This document shows, piece by piece, positions 15,581-24,384 of a stretch of 54,695 bases of DNA. The notes below the pieces were generated by a model. That model had not been told where the DNA came from. It made no database searches and saw nothing but the letters and a program-made list of their open reading frames with translations. Positions within the stretch are counted from its first letter, which is position 1, and each line of letters begins with the position of its first letter. The translations under genes were made by a program, and so were the position numbers. The DNA comes from JAIMBK01 sp040755975 (GTDB taxonomy: Bacteria; Bacillota; Desulfotomaculia; Desulfotomaculales; Nap2-2B): positions 1-54,695 of the forward strand of contig JBFLZY010000010.1 in the NCBI GenBank assembly GCA_040755975.1, written 5' to 3'.

Positions 15581-17728
15581 CTACCCCGCCGCGTAAGCCG
15601 CCGCTTCTTCCACGCCGCCCTCCTTGACGATGCTGCGCGCATCGACAATCAGAGCTACGCTGCCGTCTCCCAGGATGGTGGCACCCGAAAGACCGCTCAC
15701 CTGACCCAGGTAGCTTCCCAGGGACTTGATCACGATTTCCTGCTCCCCGATGAGCCTGTCCACCACCACGCCCACTTTTTTATCGCCGGAGCCCAAAACA
15801 ACCACAAAAACCCGCTCGCCCGGGTTGCTTTCCTGGTTAAAGAAGTGGGCCAGCCGAATCAGGGGCAAAACGTGGCCGCGCACCACGATCACTTCATTAT
15901 GCCTGACGCGCCTGATCTCACCGGGCTTCAACGCCAGGGTCTCGACCACGTTGGTCAGCGGAAAGGCGTAAACCTGTCCTCCTAACGCCACCATCAAGGC
16001 CCGGATAATGGCCAGGGTGAGCGGCAGCTTGATGGTAAAGGTGGTCCCTGCACCGGGCGTACTGTCGTATTCCACCGAACCGTTGATTTGCTCAATCTGG
16101 TTGCGCACGATGTCCATGCCCACGCCCCGTCCGGAGATGTCGCTGACGTCCGCGGAAGTGGAAAAACCGGGGGTGAAGATTAGATCCAGGGCTTCCTTAT
16201 CGGTCAGGCGGGCCGCCGCTTCGGCACTGAGCAGCCCTTTTTCCACTGCTTTTCTGCGCATCACGGCCGGGTCCATGCCGCGCCCGTCGTCGGAGAGGGT
16301 AATTTCGATCTGGCCCTCCACGTAAGCGGCCTTCAACAATATTTTACCCGTCCGGGGTTTGCCCAGCCGCATCCTTTCCTCCGGCGGTTCAATGCCGTGG
16401 TCCACAGAGTTGCGCAACAGGTGGATCAGGGGGTCGCCGATAACCTCGATTACGTTCCGGTCCAGTTCCGTTTCGCGCCCCTCGATAATAAAATCTACTT
16501 CCTTGCCCATTTTGTGGGCAAGGTCCCGCACCATCCGGGGCAGCCGGTTAAAGACGTAGGCCACGGGCAGCATCCGCGCCTTCATGATTTCCTCCTGCAG
16601 GCTGTTGGTAACCTGCCCCAGGTGACTGGAAATCTCCAGCATGTTCTCGGCCAGCTCGTCGCCGTAACGGTTTTCAAAAACGTCTACGAAACGATCCAGC
16701 CGCGTGCGGTCGATCACCAGTTCACCAACCAGGTTCATCAAAGCATCGAGCTTTTGCACGTCCACGCGCACAGTTTTAATATTGTCCCTGGGTTGATCCG
16801 CGATCCGCTCCCGGAAAGCGGCGGCGGCCGCCGTAACCTCACCGGGCCCGGGAGCGGCGGCGGCAAATCCAGCGCGGACCTGCCGGATCTTTACGTCCGT
16901 CACTTCGGCAATGGAAAAAACAAGGTTCTTAATCTGACCGGCGTCCTCCTGCGCAAAAATCAAAACGCCAAAACCGCTGCCGTACTTTCCATCCTGGAGA
17001 TCCTCGGCGGGAGGGACGCTTTTAATGATTTCCCCCACCTGCTGCAGCGTCTCAAAAACCAGAAAGGCGCGGGCGGCTTTCATCTGGCAGGCCGAGTCGA
17101 TGCCGACTTCCACCCAGTACGCCTGGTAGCCGCGCACCTCGGCCTCCCGCAGCAGCGCTTCCTCAACGTCGTTCAACACCACCCCGCCTCCGAACGGGGA
17201 GTCCCCTCCGGCGGCCGGGGCTTCCGTCCCTTTATCTTCCGGAAAGACCCCGGTGGGCGGGGCGGGCGGGGCCTCCTTCGCCGCGGCGGCAGGGGCCTCC
17301 TTCGCCGCGGCGCCACCTCCGGCGACGCCGGCAACGGAAGCCCCCTCGCAACTTACCGTGCATTCGCGCAATCTGGCCACAATGCCGGCAATATCGGTAG
17401 TTTCCGTTTTCGCTTTAGCAATTTCTTCCTTGAGCGCCCGCAGGGCGTCCAGCGCTTCAAAAAGGGTGTCGACGAGCGCCTCGTTAACAACCAGGCTCCC
17501 CTGGCGCAGGCGGTCGAAAATATTTTCGATCTCGTGGGTCAGGGCGGACATTTTTTCGTACCCCATTACCGCCGAAGAACCTTTGATGGTGTGGGCGGCC
17601 CGGAAAATCTCCTGAATTGCCTCGGAGCTGCTGCCCCCCTTCTCCATTAAAAGCAGGTTGTCGCTGATCACCTGCAGCTTTTCTTCCAGTTCCTCAAAGA
17701 ATATGCTGATTTCTTCGTCGGTAAACAT
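15581..17728 (-). CDS. cheA: Chemotaxis histidine kinase CheA
   Basis: 715 aa with all canonical domains: P1/HPt with phospho-His H46 (FRAAHTIKGSSAVMG), an Ala/Pro-rich linker (~135-180), a P2-like domain (~185-290), P3 dimerisation (VDVQKLDALMNLVGELVIDR), the P4 ATPase with N box LLRNSVDHGIEPPEER and G boxes DDGRGMD and ISGRGVGMD, and a P5 CheW-like C-terminus. The linker contains a direct repeat of 21 identical bases with a 24-bp period (17268-17288 and 17292-17312), encoding KEAP units. It autophosphorylates in response to receptors and passes phosphate to CheY and CheB. Confidence 0.97.
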   Translation of the reverse strand: MFTDEEISIFFEELEEKLQVISDNLLLMEKGGSSSEAIQEIFRAAHTIKGSSAVMGYEKMSALTHEIENIFDRLRQGSLVVNEALVDTLFEALDALRALKEEIAKAKTETTDIAGIVARLRECTVSCEGASVAGVAGGGAAAKEAPAAAAKEAPPAPPTGVFPEDKGTEAPAAGGDSPFGGGVVLNDVEEALLREAEVRGYQAYWVEVGIDSACQMKAARAFLVFETLQQVGEIIKSVPPAEDLQDGKYGSGFGVLIFAQEDAGQIKNLVFSIAEVTDVKIRQVRAGFAAAAPGPGEVTAAAAAFRERIADQPRDNIKTVRVDVQKLDALMNLVGELVIDRTRLDRFVDVFENRYGDELAENMLEISSHLGQVTNSLQEEIMKARMLPVAYVFNRLPRMVRDLAHKMGKEVDFIIEGRETELDRNVIEVIGDPLIHLLRNSVDHGIEPPEERMRLGKPRTGKILLKAAYVEGQIEITLSDDGRGMDPAVMRRKAVEKGLLSAEAAARLTDKEALDLIFTPGFSTSADVSDISGRGVGMDIVRNQIEQINGSVEYDSTPGAGTTFTIKLPLTLAIIRALMVALGGQVYAFPLTNVVETLALKPGEIRRVRHNEVIVVRGHVLPLIRLAHFFNQESNPGERVFVVVLGSGDKKVGVVVDRLIGEQEIVIKSLGSYLGQVSGLSGATILGDGSVALIVDARSIVKEGGVEEAAAYAAG

Positions 17729-17766
17729 AAGCCCACCTTCCTGGAACTAAATATAAGCACAAGCGG

Positions 17767-18252
17767 CTAAATCCCGGCAGCGGCGGCTGCTTCTTCTAAA
17801 GCCTCTTTTTCTCGTTCGTAAAGAATCCGGTGCGCGTCCAGAAGAATAATGAGCTGTTCGTCAATCAACACGATGCCCTGTAAATAAGCAGTTGCCCGGC
17901 TGGTGACGATTTCCGGCGGCGGCTTGATCTGGCTGCCGGAAAACCGGAGCACTTCCGAAACGCCGTCCACAACCATTCCCACCGTGGTACCGCCGGCTTC
18001 CACGATAATAATCTTGCTGTGTTCGCTAACCCGCCCCGGGCGGGCCAGGCCAAAACGCTTCGCCAGGTCGATCACCAGAATAACCTGGCCGCGCAATTTA
18101 ATTACCCCTTCGATAAAATCAGGGGTGCCGGGAACCTGCGTAACGGCTTCCGGGCGGATAATTTCCAGGACATTATTTATATCCATCCCGTACGTTTGCC
18201 CCGCCAGTTCAAATACGACCACCTGCATGGTCTGGTCGGCGGCTTTCCTCAT
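17767..18252 (-). CDS. cheW: Chemotaxis coupling protein CheW
   Basis: 161 aa single CheW domain, linking receptors to CheA. The fold is evident from VVVFELAGQTYGMDINNVLE, IRPEAVTQVPGTPDFIEGVI, KLRGQVILVIDLAKRF and GMVVDGVSEVLRF. ATG 18252 is preferred over an in-frame TTG six nt upstream, with GGGAAGTGG as ribosome site. It lies between motA and cheA. Confidence 0.95.
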   Translation of the reverse strand: MRKAADQTMQVVVFELAGQTYGMDINNVLEIIRPEAVTQVPGTPDFIEGVIKLRGQVILVIDLAKRFGLARPGRVSEHSKIIIVEAGGTTVGMVVDGVSEVLRFSGSQIKPPPEIVTSRATAYLQGIVLIDEQLIILLDAHRILYEREKEALEEAAAAAGI

Positions 18253-18286
18253 AACCAACCCACTTCCCTTAACTTTTTCCCTAATA

Positions 18287-19072
18287 TTACTCTTCCTCCC
18301 GCCCGGAAGCCTGCTGCATCTCCCTGACCTCCGGCTTCAAGAAAGCGGTGAGGCGTTCCCTGATTAAAATGGGGTTGTAGCCTGCCTGCAGGGAAACTAC
18401 ACCTTCCAGCATGAGCTGACGGAGGAGCAGCTCCTTTTTGCTGAGGTTCTGCAGCTTGGTTGCAATGGGCAGCCAGAACACGTTGGCGCTGGAAACGCCG
18501 TAAAGAGTGGCGATGAAAGCCAGGGCAATGGCCGGTCCCAGGTTTTCCGGCTTATCGATGGACCCCAACACGTGCACCAGGCCCATGACCGTACCGATAA
18601 TGCCCATGGTGGGGGCGTATCCGCCCGCCGCCTCAAAAACACCCGCCCCCGTCTGGTGCCGGTCCTGGATGGAAAATATCTCCACCTCCAAAATGTTCCG
18701 CACCAGATCCGGGTCGGTGCCGTCCACAACTAACTGGATTCCTTTCCGTAAAAACGGATCATCTATTTCCTCCAGGCGGTTTTCCAAATACAGGAGCCCT
18801 TCGCGCCTGGCTTCTTCAGCCAGTTTAACAATCAACTCAATGGTGTCGGCCGGATCGGGGGGGTTGCGCAAAAAGGCTACCGTTAAAAGCCTCGGGACAA
18901 CCTTTAGATCGTTTAGAGAAAAGCTTAAGATCGTTGCGCCGATGGTGCCGCCGAAAACGATCATGGCCGCGGTAACCTGGAACAACGCGCCAAGATGGCC
19001 GCCCTCCAGGACAAAGCCGCCTACCAGGGCAACAACCGCCAGAATCAGCCCGATAAAAGCAGTGGGGTCCAT
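18287..19072 (-). CDS. motA: Flagellar motor stator protein MotA
   Basis: 261 aa, four membrane helices: FIGLILAVVALVGGFVLEG, LFQVTAAMIVFGGTIGATIL, the GGYAPTMGIIGTVMGLVHVL helix and ALAFIATLYGVSSANVFWLP. A large cytoplasmic loop between helices 2 and 3 carries the rotor-contact region (FLRKGIQLVVDGTDPDLVRN). The conserved prolines in helices 3 and 4 are present. With MotB it forms the ion-conducting stator. 25 nt downstream of motB. Confidence 0.96.
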   Translation of the reverse strand: MDPTAFIGLILAVVALVGGFVLEGGHLGALFQVTAAMIVFGGTIGATILSFSLNDLKVVPRLLTVAFLRNPPDPADTIELIVKLAEEARREGLLYLENRLEEIDDPFLRKGIQLVVDGTDPDLVRNILEVEIFSIQDRHQTGAGVFEAAGGYAPTMGIIGTVMGLVHVLGSIDKPENLGPAIALAFIATLYGVSSANVFWLPIATKLQNLSKKELLLRQLMLEGVVSLQAGYNPILIRERLTAFLKPEVREMQQASGREEE

Positions 19073-19097
19073 TCACCTTTTCCTTTCTTTCCCTGAA

Positions 19098-19892
19098 TTA
19101 CCCGGCTGCCCCGGCACCTGGCGTTTCTCCGGCTGGCGCCCCGCCGGCAGGCATTCCGACCGCTTCCGAACCTTTATACCGGCTGCGCAAGATAACTATG
19201 TCCACCCGCCGGTTTTGCTGCCGGTTGGCCTCCGAATCGTTGGGCACCCGCGGCCGGTACTCGCCGTAGGCCACCGCCGAAAGGCGCTGGGGCGGGAAAC
19301 TGCTGCCCTTGATTAATTCCTGCACAGTGGCCAGGGCGCGGGCGCTGGAGAGTTCCCAGTTGGATTTGTACAAGGCGTTGCGAATAGGGATATCGCAGGT
19401 ATGGCCCTCGATCCGGATATAATTGGGAGTCTTCATCAGGATCGGAGCCACTTTCGCAATGATCTCTCTGGCCTGCGGCGTCAGCTCCGCCGAACCGATC
19501 TTAAAAAGCACGTCCTCCTGAAAACTGAGCACAATTCCCCGCTCTTCGCTGATTACCGAAATCTTTGCCGCCAGCCCTGTTTTCTCAATAAAACTGACCA
19601 ACTGCCGGCGAATATTTTCCATCTCCGCTTTATCGACGAGATCTTCCATGGTCTCGTGCTCAACGCCGCTGATGCCCGGCGTTAAAGTGGGGCCGAGTTC
19701 CTGGAAAACCATCGTGCCCCCACCCATGACCCTACTTAGTGATTCGGCCAGGTGTTGAAACTTCTTGATATCAACCTGGCTGATCGTGTACATGACAATA
19801 AAAAAAATTAACAATAACGTAATCATATCGGCGTAGGTGATCAGCCAGCGCTCCATACTGCCGTGCCTTATTTTTGTAGTCGGCCTCTTCAA
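19098..19892 (-). CDS. motB: Flagellar motor stator protein MotB
   Basis: 264 aa with this start. The N-terminal helix contains the channel aspartate D22 in ERWLITYADMITLLLIFF, and the C-terminal OmpA-like peptidoglycan-binding domain shows IRIEGHTCDIPI and YGEYRPRVPNDSEANRQQNR. The C-terminal tail is Gly/Ala/Pro-rich. TTG 19892 has AAAGGGGCG 7 nt upstream and fits a possible promoter at 19941-19967; ATG 19919 is in frame but lacks a ribosome site. The helix context does not decide between proton and sodium coupling. First gene of the mot-che string. Confidence 0.94.
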   Translation of the reverse strand: MKRPTTKIRHGSMERWLITYADMITLLLIFFIVMYTISQVDIKKFQHLAESLSRVMGGGTMVFQELGPTLTPGISGVEHETMEDLVDKAEMENIRRQLVSFIEKTGLAAKISVISEERGIVLSFQEDVLFKIGSAELTPQAREIIAKVAPILMKTPNYIRIEGHTCDIPIRNALYKSNWELSSARALATVQELIKGSSFPPQRLSAVAYGEYRPRVPNDSEANRQQNRRVDIVILRSRYKGSEAVGMPAGGAPAGETPGAGAAG

Positions 19893-19940
19893 TGAGTGAC
19901 GCCCCTTTCTTGAGTTCATCTTTTAGACTCTCAATTAAGT

Positions 19941-19967
19941 ATTCGATCGTTGTAATCCCCTTTTTTA
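19941..19967 (-). promoter_or_regulatory. Possible SigD-type promoter of motB
   Basis: Minus strand TAAA (19964-19967), then CGAAT after 18 nt, the same spacing and -10 core as the candidate flagellin promoter. Consensus match is partial. Confidence 0.3.
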
Positions 19968-20000
19968 CCAAATTTCGACCAAAAAAATAAATATCCTCCG

Positions 20001-21680
20001 TCAAAATTTACGGAAGCGCAAAATTGAAAAGACCAGCGCCAGGACAAGGATACCGCCGGCGACGAAAAGCAACTCGGCCAGGCTAACCCCGCGAAAGACC
20101 ATGTACTCCCGGCCGGCGAGCAGGGCTGAGCCAATCATTAATGAACCCAGCAAAATGCTCAGAACCAGCCGGTTGACCAGGATGTTTATCCTGCTCATAA
20201 CCCGGTCCGTTTCGGGATTCCGGGCAGTTACCTTCAACTGCCCGCTCGCGGCCAGCTCCAGGACCTGCTCCAGGCGGCGCGGCAGGTGGGTAAACAGGTG
20301 GTGGTAATCGGCAAGATTTTCGAAAACCAACCGGCGAATGCCCTGGAGGCTGAAGCGGCGGGCCAGCAGGCGGCGGCTAAGAGGCCGGGCGATTTCGGCA
20401 ATGCTCAGCTCCGGATCGAGCTGCCTGCTCACCCCCTCGGCAGTCACCAGCGCCTTGGCCAGCATGGTAATCTGGGTGGGGATACGGATGCGGTGCTTAT
20501 AGGCGATGTGGATCACGTCGTTTACCGAGTCGGCCAACCTTAGTTCTTTAAAGGGAACGTCGTAGTACTTATCCCTCATTCTTTCAACGTCCCGATAAAA
20601 CGCGTGGCGATCTATGTCGGGCGGCAGCACGCCCATCCCGGCGATTGCCCGCGCCACCTGGGGCGTGCTTCTGTTGACCAGCCCCAAAACCAGATCGCCA
20701 ATCTTTTCCTTTAAATTTTCATCCAGCCGCCCCACAATGCCGAAATCCATAAACATCAGCCTGTCGCCGGGAAGGGCGAACAGGTTGCCGGGGTGGGGGT
20801 CGGCGTGAAAAAATCCGTCAATTAAAATTTGCCGGAGCAGCGCACCGGTGAGGAGGCGCGCAATTTTGCGGCCGTTTACCCCCTGCCGGACTATTTCCGC
20901 GGGATCGGTCAACTTAACGCCCTCCACGTATTCCATGGTCAGCACCCTGGGCGTGGTATATTCCCAGTAGACGGCGGGGATGTATATGTTCGGGTCGTCG
21001 CGGAAATTTTTGCGGAACGTGTCGGCGTGCCGGCCTTCCCTGGTAAAGTCCAGCTCTTCCGTGACGATTTGCTCAAATTCCTCCGCCATCTCGCGAAAAC
21101 TGTACATCTCCCGGAAAGGAGCGTGCCGGTCCGCCAGGCGGGCGAGGTCGTAAAGGATTTCGAGATCGGTGGCGAGAACTTTTTCAATCTCCGGCCGCCT
21201 TACTTTCACCGCCACCCTTTCCTTTGTTTTCAAAACGGCCCGGTGAACCTGCCCGATGGAGGCGGCGGCCAGCGGCGCGCGCTCGAAGCCGTCGAATATT
21301 TCCTCCAGGTAGTGGCCGAGCTCCATCTGGACGGTTTCCGCAACCTTTTCAAACGCAAAAGGAGGAACTTTATCCTGCAGCTTTTCCAGTTCCCGGATAT
21401 ATTCCGCCGCCAGAAGGTCCGCCCGCGCCGACAGCAGCTGGCCCAGCTTAACAAAAGTAGGCCCCAGATCTTCCAGCGCCATGCGCAAACGCCGCGCCTT
21501 TTTAGCCCGGGGGAGGTTTTTTGCTTCCGGCCGGGCGGCTAATTCTCTTTTTTTGCGGCCCACAAATTGGGTGAGCTCAAGCTCGTGCAATAAGTACCCG
21601 AAACCGTGCCGGATAAGCACGTTGGCAATTTCACGGTAGCGCTGGAAATGTTTGTAGCGTTTACGCAGACCCAGTTCCAT
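20001..21680 (-). CDS. ABC1/UbiB/AarF family atypical protein kinase-like ATPase
   Basis: 559 aa UbiB-family protein. The family-defining KxGQ segment is present (FVKLGQLLSARADLLAAEY, then ELEKLQDKVPPF), followed by the Ala-rich loop LAAASIGQVHRA, the catalytic GFFHADPHPGNL and the DFG motif MDFGIVGRL. Two C-terminal membrane helices (SILLGSLMIGSALL and LLFVAGGILVLALVFSIL) anchor it. Members support isoprenoid quinone synthesis or lipid metabolism by an ATPase rather than classical kinase activity; in an anaerobe with NrfD- and NarI-like subunits, a menaquinone-related role is possible but inferred. ATG 21680 is chosen because AAGGAGG precedes it; the frame extends 23 codons upstream. Confidence 0.93.
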   Translation of the reverse strand: MELGLRKRYKHFQRYREIANVLIRHGFGYLLHELELTQFVGRKKRELAARPEAKNLPRAKKARRLRMALEDLGPTFVKLGQLLSARADLLAAEYIRELEKLQDKVPPFAFEKVAETVQMELGHYLEEIFDGFERAPLAAASIGQVHRAVLKTKERVAVKVRRPEIEKVLATDLEILYDLARLADRHAPFREMYSFREMAEEFEQIVTEELDFTREGRHADTFRKNFRDDPNIYIPAVYWEYTTPRVLTMEYVEGVKLTDPAEIVRQGVNGRKIARLLTGALLRQILIDGFFHADPHPGNLFALPGDRLMFMDFGIVGRLDENLKEKIGDLVLGLVNRSTPQVARAIAGMGVLPPDIDRHAFYRDVERMRDKYYDVPFKELRLADSVNDVIHIAYKHRIRIPTQITMLAKALVTAEGVSRQLDPELSIAEIARPLSRRLLARRFSLQGIRRLVFENLADYHHLFTHLPRRLEQVLELAASGQLKVTARNPETDRVMSRINILVNRLVLSILLGSLMIGSALLAGREYMVFRGVSLAELLFVAGGILVLALVFSILRFRKF

Positions 21681-21867
21681 AAGTTCAGATGCCTCCTTCT
21701 GCGCGGCAAAGAAAAAGAATACATTGCAAAGGGCCGTTTTTGAAGGCATGTGATAAAATTTACCTGGATAATTTATTTATGGATAGCATGCGCAATTTCC
21801 TTTTATCAATAATCCACGAACCCCCAATCCGTTTTTAAAATTTTAATTATGAAGGAGACAAGTACAA

Positions 21868-22677
21868 GTGGACATTGAAATCCTTGCCACACCAAAGGAC
21901 ATTACGGAAAAAAGGCTTAAAAAAAAGGCGGCGGTCGTCTTCGACGTGCTCAGGGCAACAAGCACAATTGTAACCGCGCTGGCCAACGGCTGCCGGGCGG
22001 TCGTCCCGGCAAAAGAAATTTCGGAAGCCAAAAGAATAGAGGGTGAGTTAAAAAGTAAAGATGTTTTGTTGGGCGGGGAACGGGACGGGGAACGGGCGCC
22101 CGGTTTTCCGCATGGAAACTCGCCCCTGGAGTATCCGCAAGCGGTTGTCGCCGGAAAAGTCCTCGTGCTGACCACGACCAACGGCACCCGGGCCATCCGC
22201 CTGGCCGCCAAAGGGGCGTCCGTTTTATTGATCGGCAGCCTGCTCAACGCCCGCGCCGTGGCCAGGAGGCTGCGGGAACTCCAAAATGACGTTGCGCTGG
22301 TCTGCGCGGGGACGAACGGAAATTTTTCTTTAGAAGATGCGCTGGCGGCCGGAGTGGTGGTCAAAGAAATATTGTCGCTTGCCAGCGGCCAAAATAAGAT
22401 AGGCTGCCGGGAAGGAGATCCCGAAAACCTCCGTCGTTCCAGGCCGGCCACAGAAGCCGGACCAGGAAACCCTCCGGTGATCCTCTCCGATCTGGCCACC
22501 GCCGTTTACCGCCTGGCTTTGTGGTACGGCGATAATTTGTTGCCGGCTTTTTATGATTCCCGGCACGGCCAAAGGCTTCTCCGGCTGGGGCTGGCCGGCG
22601 ACCTGGAACACTGCTCCCGGCTCAACCTCTTTGATCTGGTGCCGGTTTACCGGCAGGGAATAATCACCGTGCCCTGA
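21868..22677 (+). CDS. comB: ComB-family 2-phosphosulfolactate phosphatase
   Basis: 269 aa ComB family protein. Characteristic blocks are AAVVFDVLRATSTIVTALAN, LLGGERDGERAPGF with NSPLEY, and TTTNGTRAI, then LVCAGTNGNFSLEDALAAG. In methanogens ComB dephosphorylates 2-phosphosulfolactate during coenzyme M synthesis; in bacteria the family is widespread and the true substrate is often unknown. A linker of about 28 residues near residue 175-200 (ending TEAGPGNPP) looks like an insertion. GTG start supported by AAGGAG. Transcribed divergently from the UbiB-like gene, alone. Confidence 0.88.
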   Translation: MDIEILATPKDITEKRLKKKAAVVFDVLRATSTIVTALANGCRAVVPAKEISEAKRIEGELKSKDVLLGGERDGERAPGFPHGNSPLEYPQAVVAGKVLVLTTTNGTRAIRLAAKGASVLLIGSLLNARAVARRLRELQNDVALVCAGTNGNFSLEDALAAGVVVKEILSLASGQNKIGCREGDPENLRRSRPATEAGPGNPPVILSDLATAVYRLALWYGDNLLPAFYDSRHGQRLLRLGLAGDLEHCSRLNLFDLVPVYRQGIITVP

Positions 22678-22757
22678 CTTTCCTTGCTTTAAGCCGCGAG
22701 CACATCCCTCGTTCATTCATTACATCCTGAGGATCGCTGTCATCCCTAATTTTACAC

Positions 22758-22786
22758 TTGCCAAACGCCCGGACAGATGTTAAAAT
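22758..22786 (+). promoter_or_regulatory. SigA promoter of tRNA-Val
   Basis: TTGCCA, 17 nt, TAAAAT, about 30 nt upstream of the mature tRNA. Confidence 0.65.
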
Positions 22787-22798
22787 ACTAAAGGAAAG

Positions 22799-22812
22799 GC
22801 GGGATATCCCGC
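22799..22812. repeat. Perfect 14-bp palindrome in the tRNA leader
   Basis: GCGGGATATCCCGC lies five bases upstream of the mature tRNA 5' end and downstream of the predicted transcription start. It could form a short leader hairpin in the precursor or bind a dimeric protein. Confidence 0.7.
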
Positions 22813-22817
22813 ATAGC

Positions 22818-22892
22818 GGGCGCGTAGCTCAGTGGGAGAGCGCTTGACTCACATTCAAGAGGTCGCAGGTTCAATCCCTGCCGCGCCCACCA
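22818..22892 (+). tRNA. tRNA-Val (anticodon CAC), CCA encoded
   Basis: Full cloverleaf: acceptor GGGCGCG/CGCGCCC, D arm GCTC-AGTGGGA-GAGC, anticodon arm CTTGA-CTCACAT-TCAAG with anticodon CAC (reads GUG), T arm GCAGG-TTCAATC-CCTGC, and encoded ACCA 3' end. Confidence 0.96.
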
Positions 22893-22900
22893 GGAAAATC

Positions 22901-22959
22901 AAGGGTTTGGGGAACTAGCAAGCTGTTTTTATGTAAACTTGCCCACAAACCTTTTTTTG
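22901..22959 (+). terminator. Terminator of tRNA-Val
   Basis: Outer arms GGTTTGGGG and CCCACAAACC with inner GCAAG/CTTGC, followed by a run of seven T. Confidence 0.65.
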
Positions 22960-22963
22960 TTTA

Positions 22964-23458
22964 ATGTGTCCCACGAATGACGGAAGCGGCTATCCGCGTG
23001 GAATCAGCGGGCAGGAACTGAATCTCTTTTCGCAGTGCGTGGCCGTCGCCGACGTTTATGACGCCCTGACCACCAACCGGTCATATCGCAATAAGTTGTT
23101 GCTGCACGACGCGCTGGAAATATTAATGGCCCAAAGCGCGGTTGAACTGTTGAATCCGCTCGTTGTGAAAAGTTTTATCAACAGCATTAAAATATACCCG
23201 CCCGGATGCCTGGTCAGGCTCGGCGACGGCCGAACGGCATCGGTGATAAGCTCCCCCGAAGGCCTGCCGGCCCGCCCAAACATCCAGGTAATAAACAAGG
23301 ATAACTCACTGGGATCGGTTGTTAAGCTGGTGGAACATCCCACCTTATTGATCACAGAAATAATCAAAACGATTTTTTTAACTTCCAGTCCACCCAGCGG
23401 GGTTCGTCGCCGGGCGTATATACAAAAAGCAAACTTTACGCGGGGTTTTCCCGGCTAA
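22964..23458 (+). pseudogene. C-terminal remnant of an HD-GYP domain protein
   Basis: The reading frame begins inside the GYP half of an HD-GYP phosphodiesterase (NDGSGYPRGISGQEL, then VADVYDALTTNRSYRNKLL) and continues with the usual C-terminal extension (KSFINSIKIYPPGCLVRLGD). The catalytic HD residues and everything upstream are missing. Just before the motif, CAC GAA in another frame looks like the expected HE of the HHExxDGSGYP signature, so a frameshift or deletion probably broke the gene there. There is no ribosome site at ATG 22964, which lies inside the tRNA terminator region. It overlaps the convergent sensor gene by 4 nt. It is most likely a decaying c-di-GMP phosphodiesterase fragment beside a tRNA gene. 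Confidence 0.75.
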
Positions 23459-24378
23459 CCAATTTTAAACTGCCGGGAAAGGCTGTTCAAACGGTCCACG
23501 ACCCGTGCCAGCCGGCGGGCGGCGCTGTTTATTTCCGCCAGGCCGGCTGCCTCCGGCTCGCCATCCCCGCCGCCGGCGGACAAGAGATAACTTTCCGTGC
23601 GGGAGAGGATGAGCTGGCTGCTTTTGGCCATTTCCGCCGTGCTGGCGTAAACCGTCCGGAAGAGATTGGTCAGGTGAGCGGTCATGGTGTTGAAAGCCCG
23701 GGCCAGGCTGCCCAGTTCGTCTTCTTTGCGCACCGGCACCTTGTGGGCAAAATTTCCGGTAGAAATTTGCCGGGTGGCTTCCATCAAATCGTTAATGGGC
23801 TGCCTCAAAATGCGCGCGCTGATTACGCGGGCCAGCATGAATCCGGCGTAAACCGCGGCCAGCAGGGTCAGGCCCAGGTAGAAAAGAAGCTCCTTCCCGT
23901 ACTGTTTTGTGCGCTGCCGGTCCATGCCGATGTAGAAATAGCCGAGCACCGCGCCCCCGGCCGACTTGATAGGCGCGCTGAGCACCGGGTCGGAGGAAGG
24001 TCCCTCCTGGTAAATTACCCTTGAAAAATCCCCTTCCGGGACAAACTTCCCGACCATCAGGGGGTCGGTGTGCGCCACAACCCTCCCCCCGGGGGTGACG
24101 ACGGCCGCTTCCCTTATATCCCTATTCTCCCGCAACTCGGCAAATAGTTCGTTTAACAGCTGGTAATCCCCGGCCTGCAACCGCTCCTGGGCCAGGGTGG
24201 CAACGGCTGAAGCGATGGTTTCCCCCTTCTCCTTAAACTGGAGCTCCATTATTTTGTCCACCTTGGCGCGGGTGGAGAAACCCACCGCCGCAATCAAAAA
24301 GAAAATCAAGAGGCCGAAACTGACGCTGATTTTCGTGGCAATAGACATTTTCCGGCCAAAAGCGCCCTCTTTGCCCAA
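23455..24378 (-). CDS. Membrane HAMP-domain sensor without a recognisable output domain
   Basis: 307 aa. A first membrane helix (ISVSFGLLIFFLIAAVGF), an extracytoplasmic domain of about 130 residues resembling a single Cache-type sensor (ETIASAVATLAQERLQAGDY ... AAVVTPGGRVVAHTDPLMVG), a second membrane helix (LLFYLGLTLLAAVYAGFMLA), a HAMP domain (RQPINDLMEATRQISTGNFA, then KVPVRKEDELGSLARAFNTM) and a short C-terminal helical tail. There is no kinase, cyclase or methyl-accepting domain. TTG 24378 is the likely start, with GGGGAGGT 8-9 nt upstream; ATG 24348 is the alternative. It is the last gene of the tad operon, so it may report surface or pilus status through an unlinked partner. Confidence 0.75.
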   Translation of the reverse strand: MGKEGAFGRKMSIATKISVSFGLLIFFLIAAVGFSTRAKVDKIMELQFKEKGETIASAVATLAQERLQAGDYQLLNELFAELRENRDIREAAVVTPGGRVVAHTDPLMVGKFVPEGDFSRVIYQEGPSSDPVLSAPIKSAGGAVLGYFYIGMDRQRTKQYGKELLFYLGLTLLAAVYAGFMLARVISARILRQPINDLMEATRQISTGNFAHKVPVRKEDELGSLARAFNTMTAHLTNLFRTVYASTAEMAKSSQLILSRTESYLLSAGGGDGEPEAAGLAEINSAARRLARVVDRLNSLSRQFKIG

Positions 24379-24384
24379 GACAAC

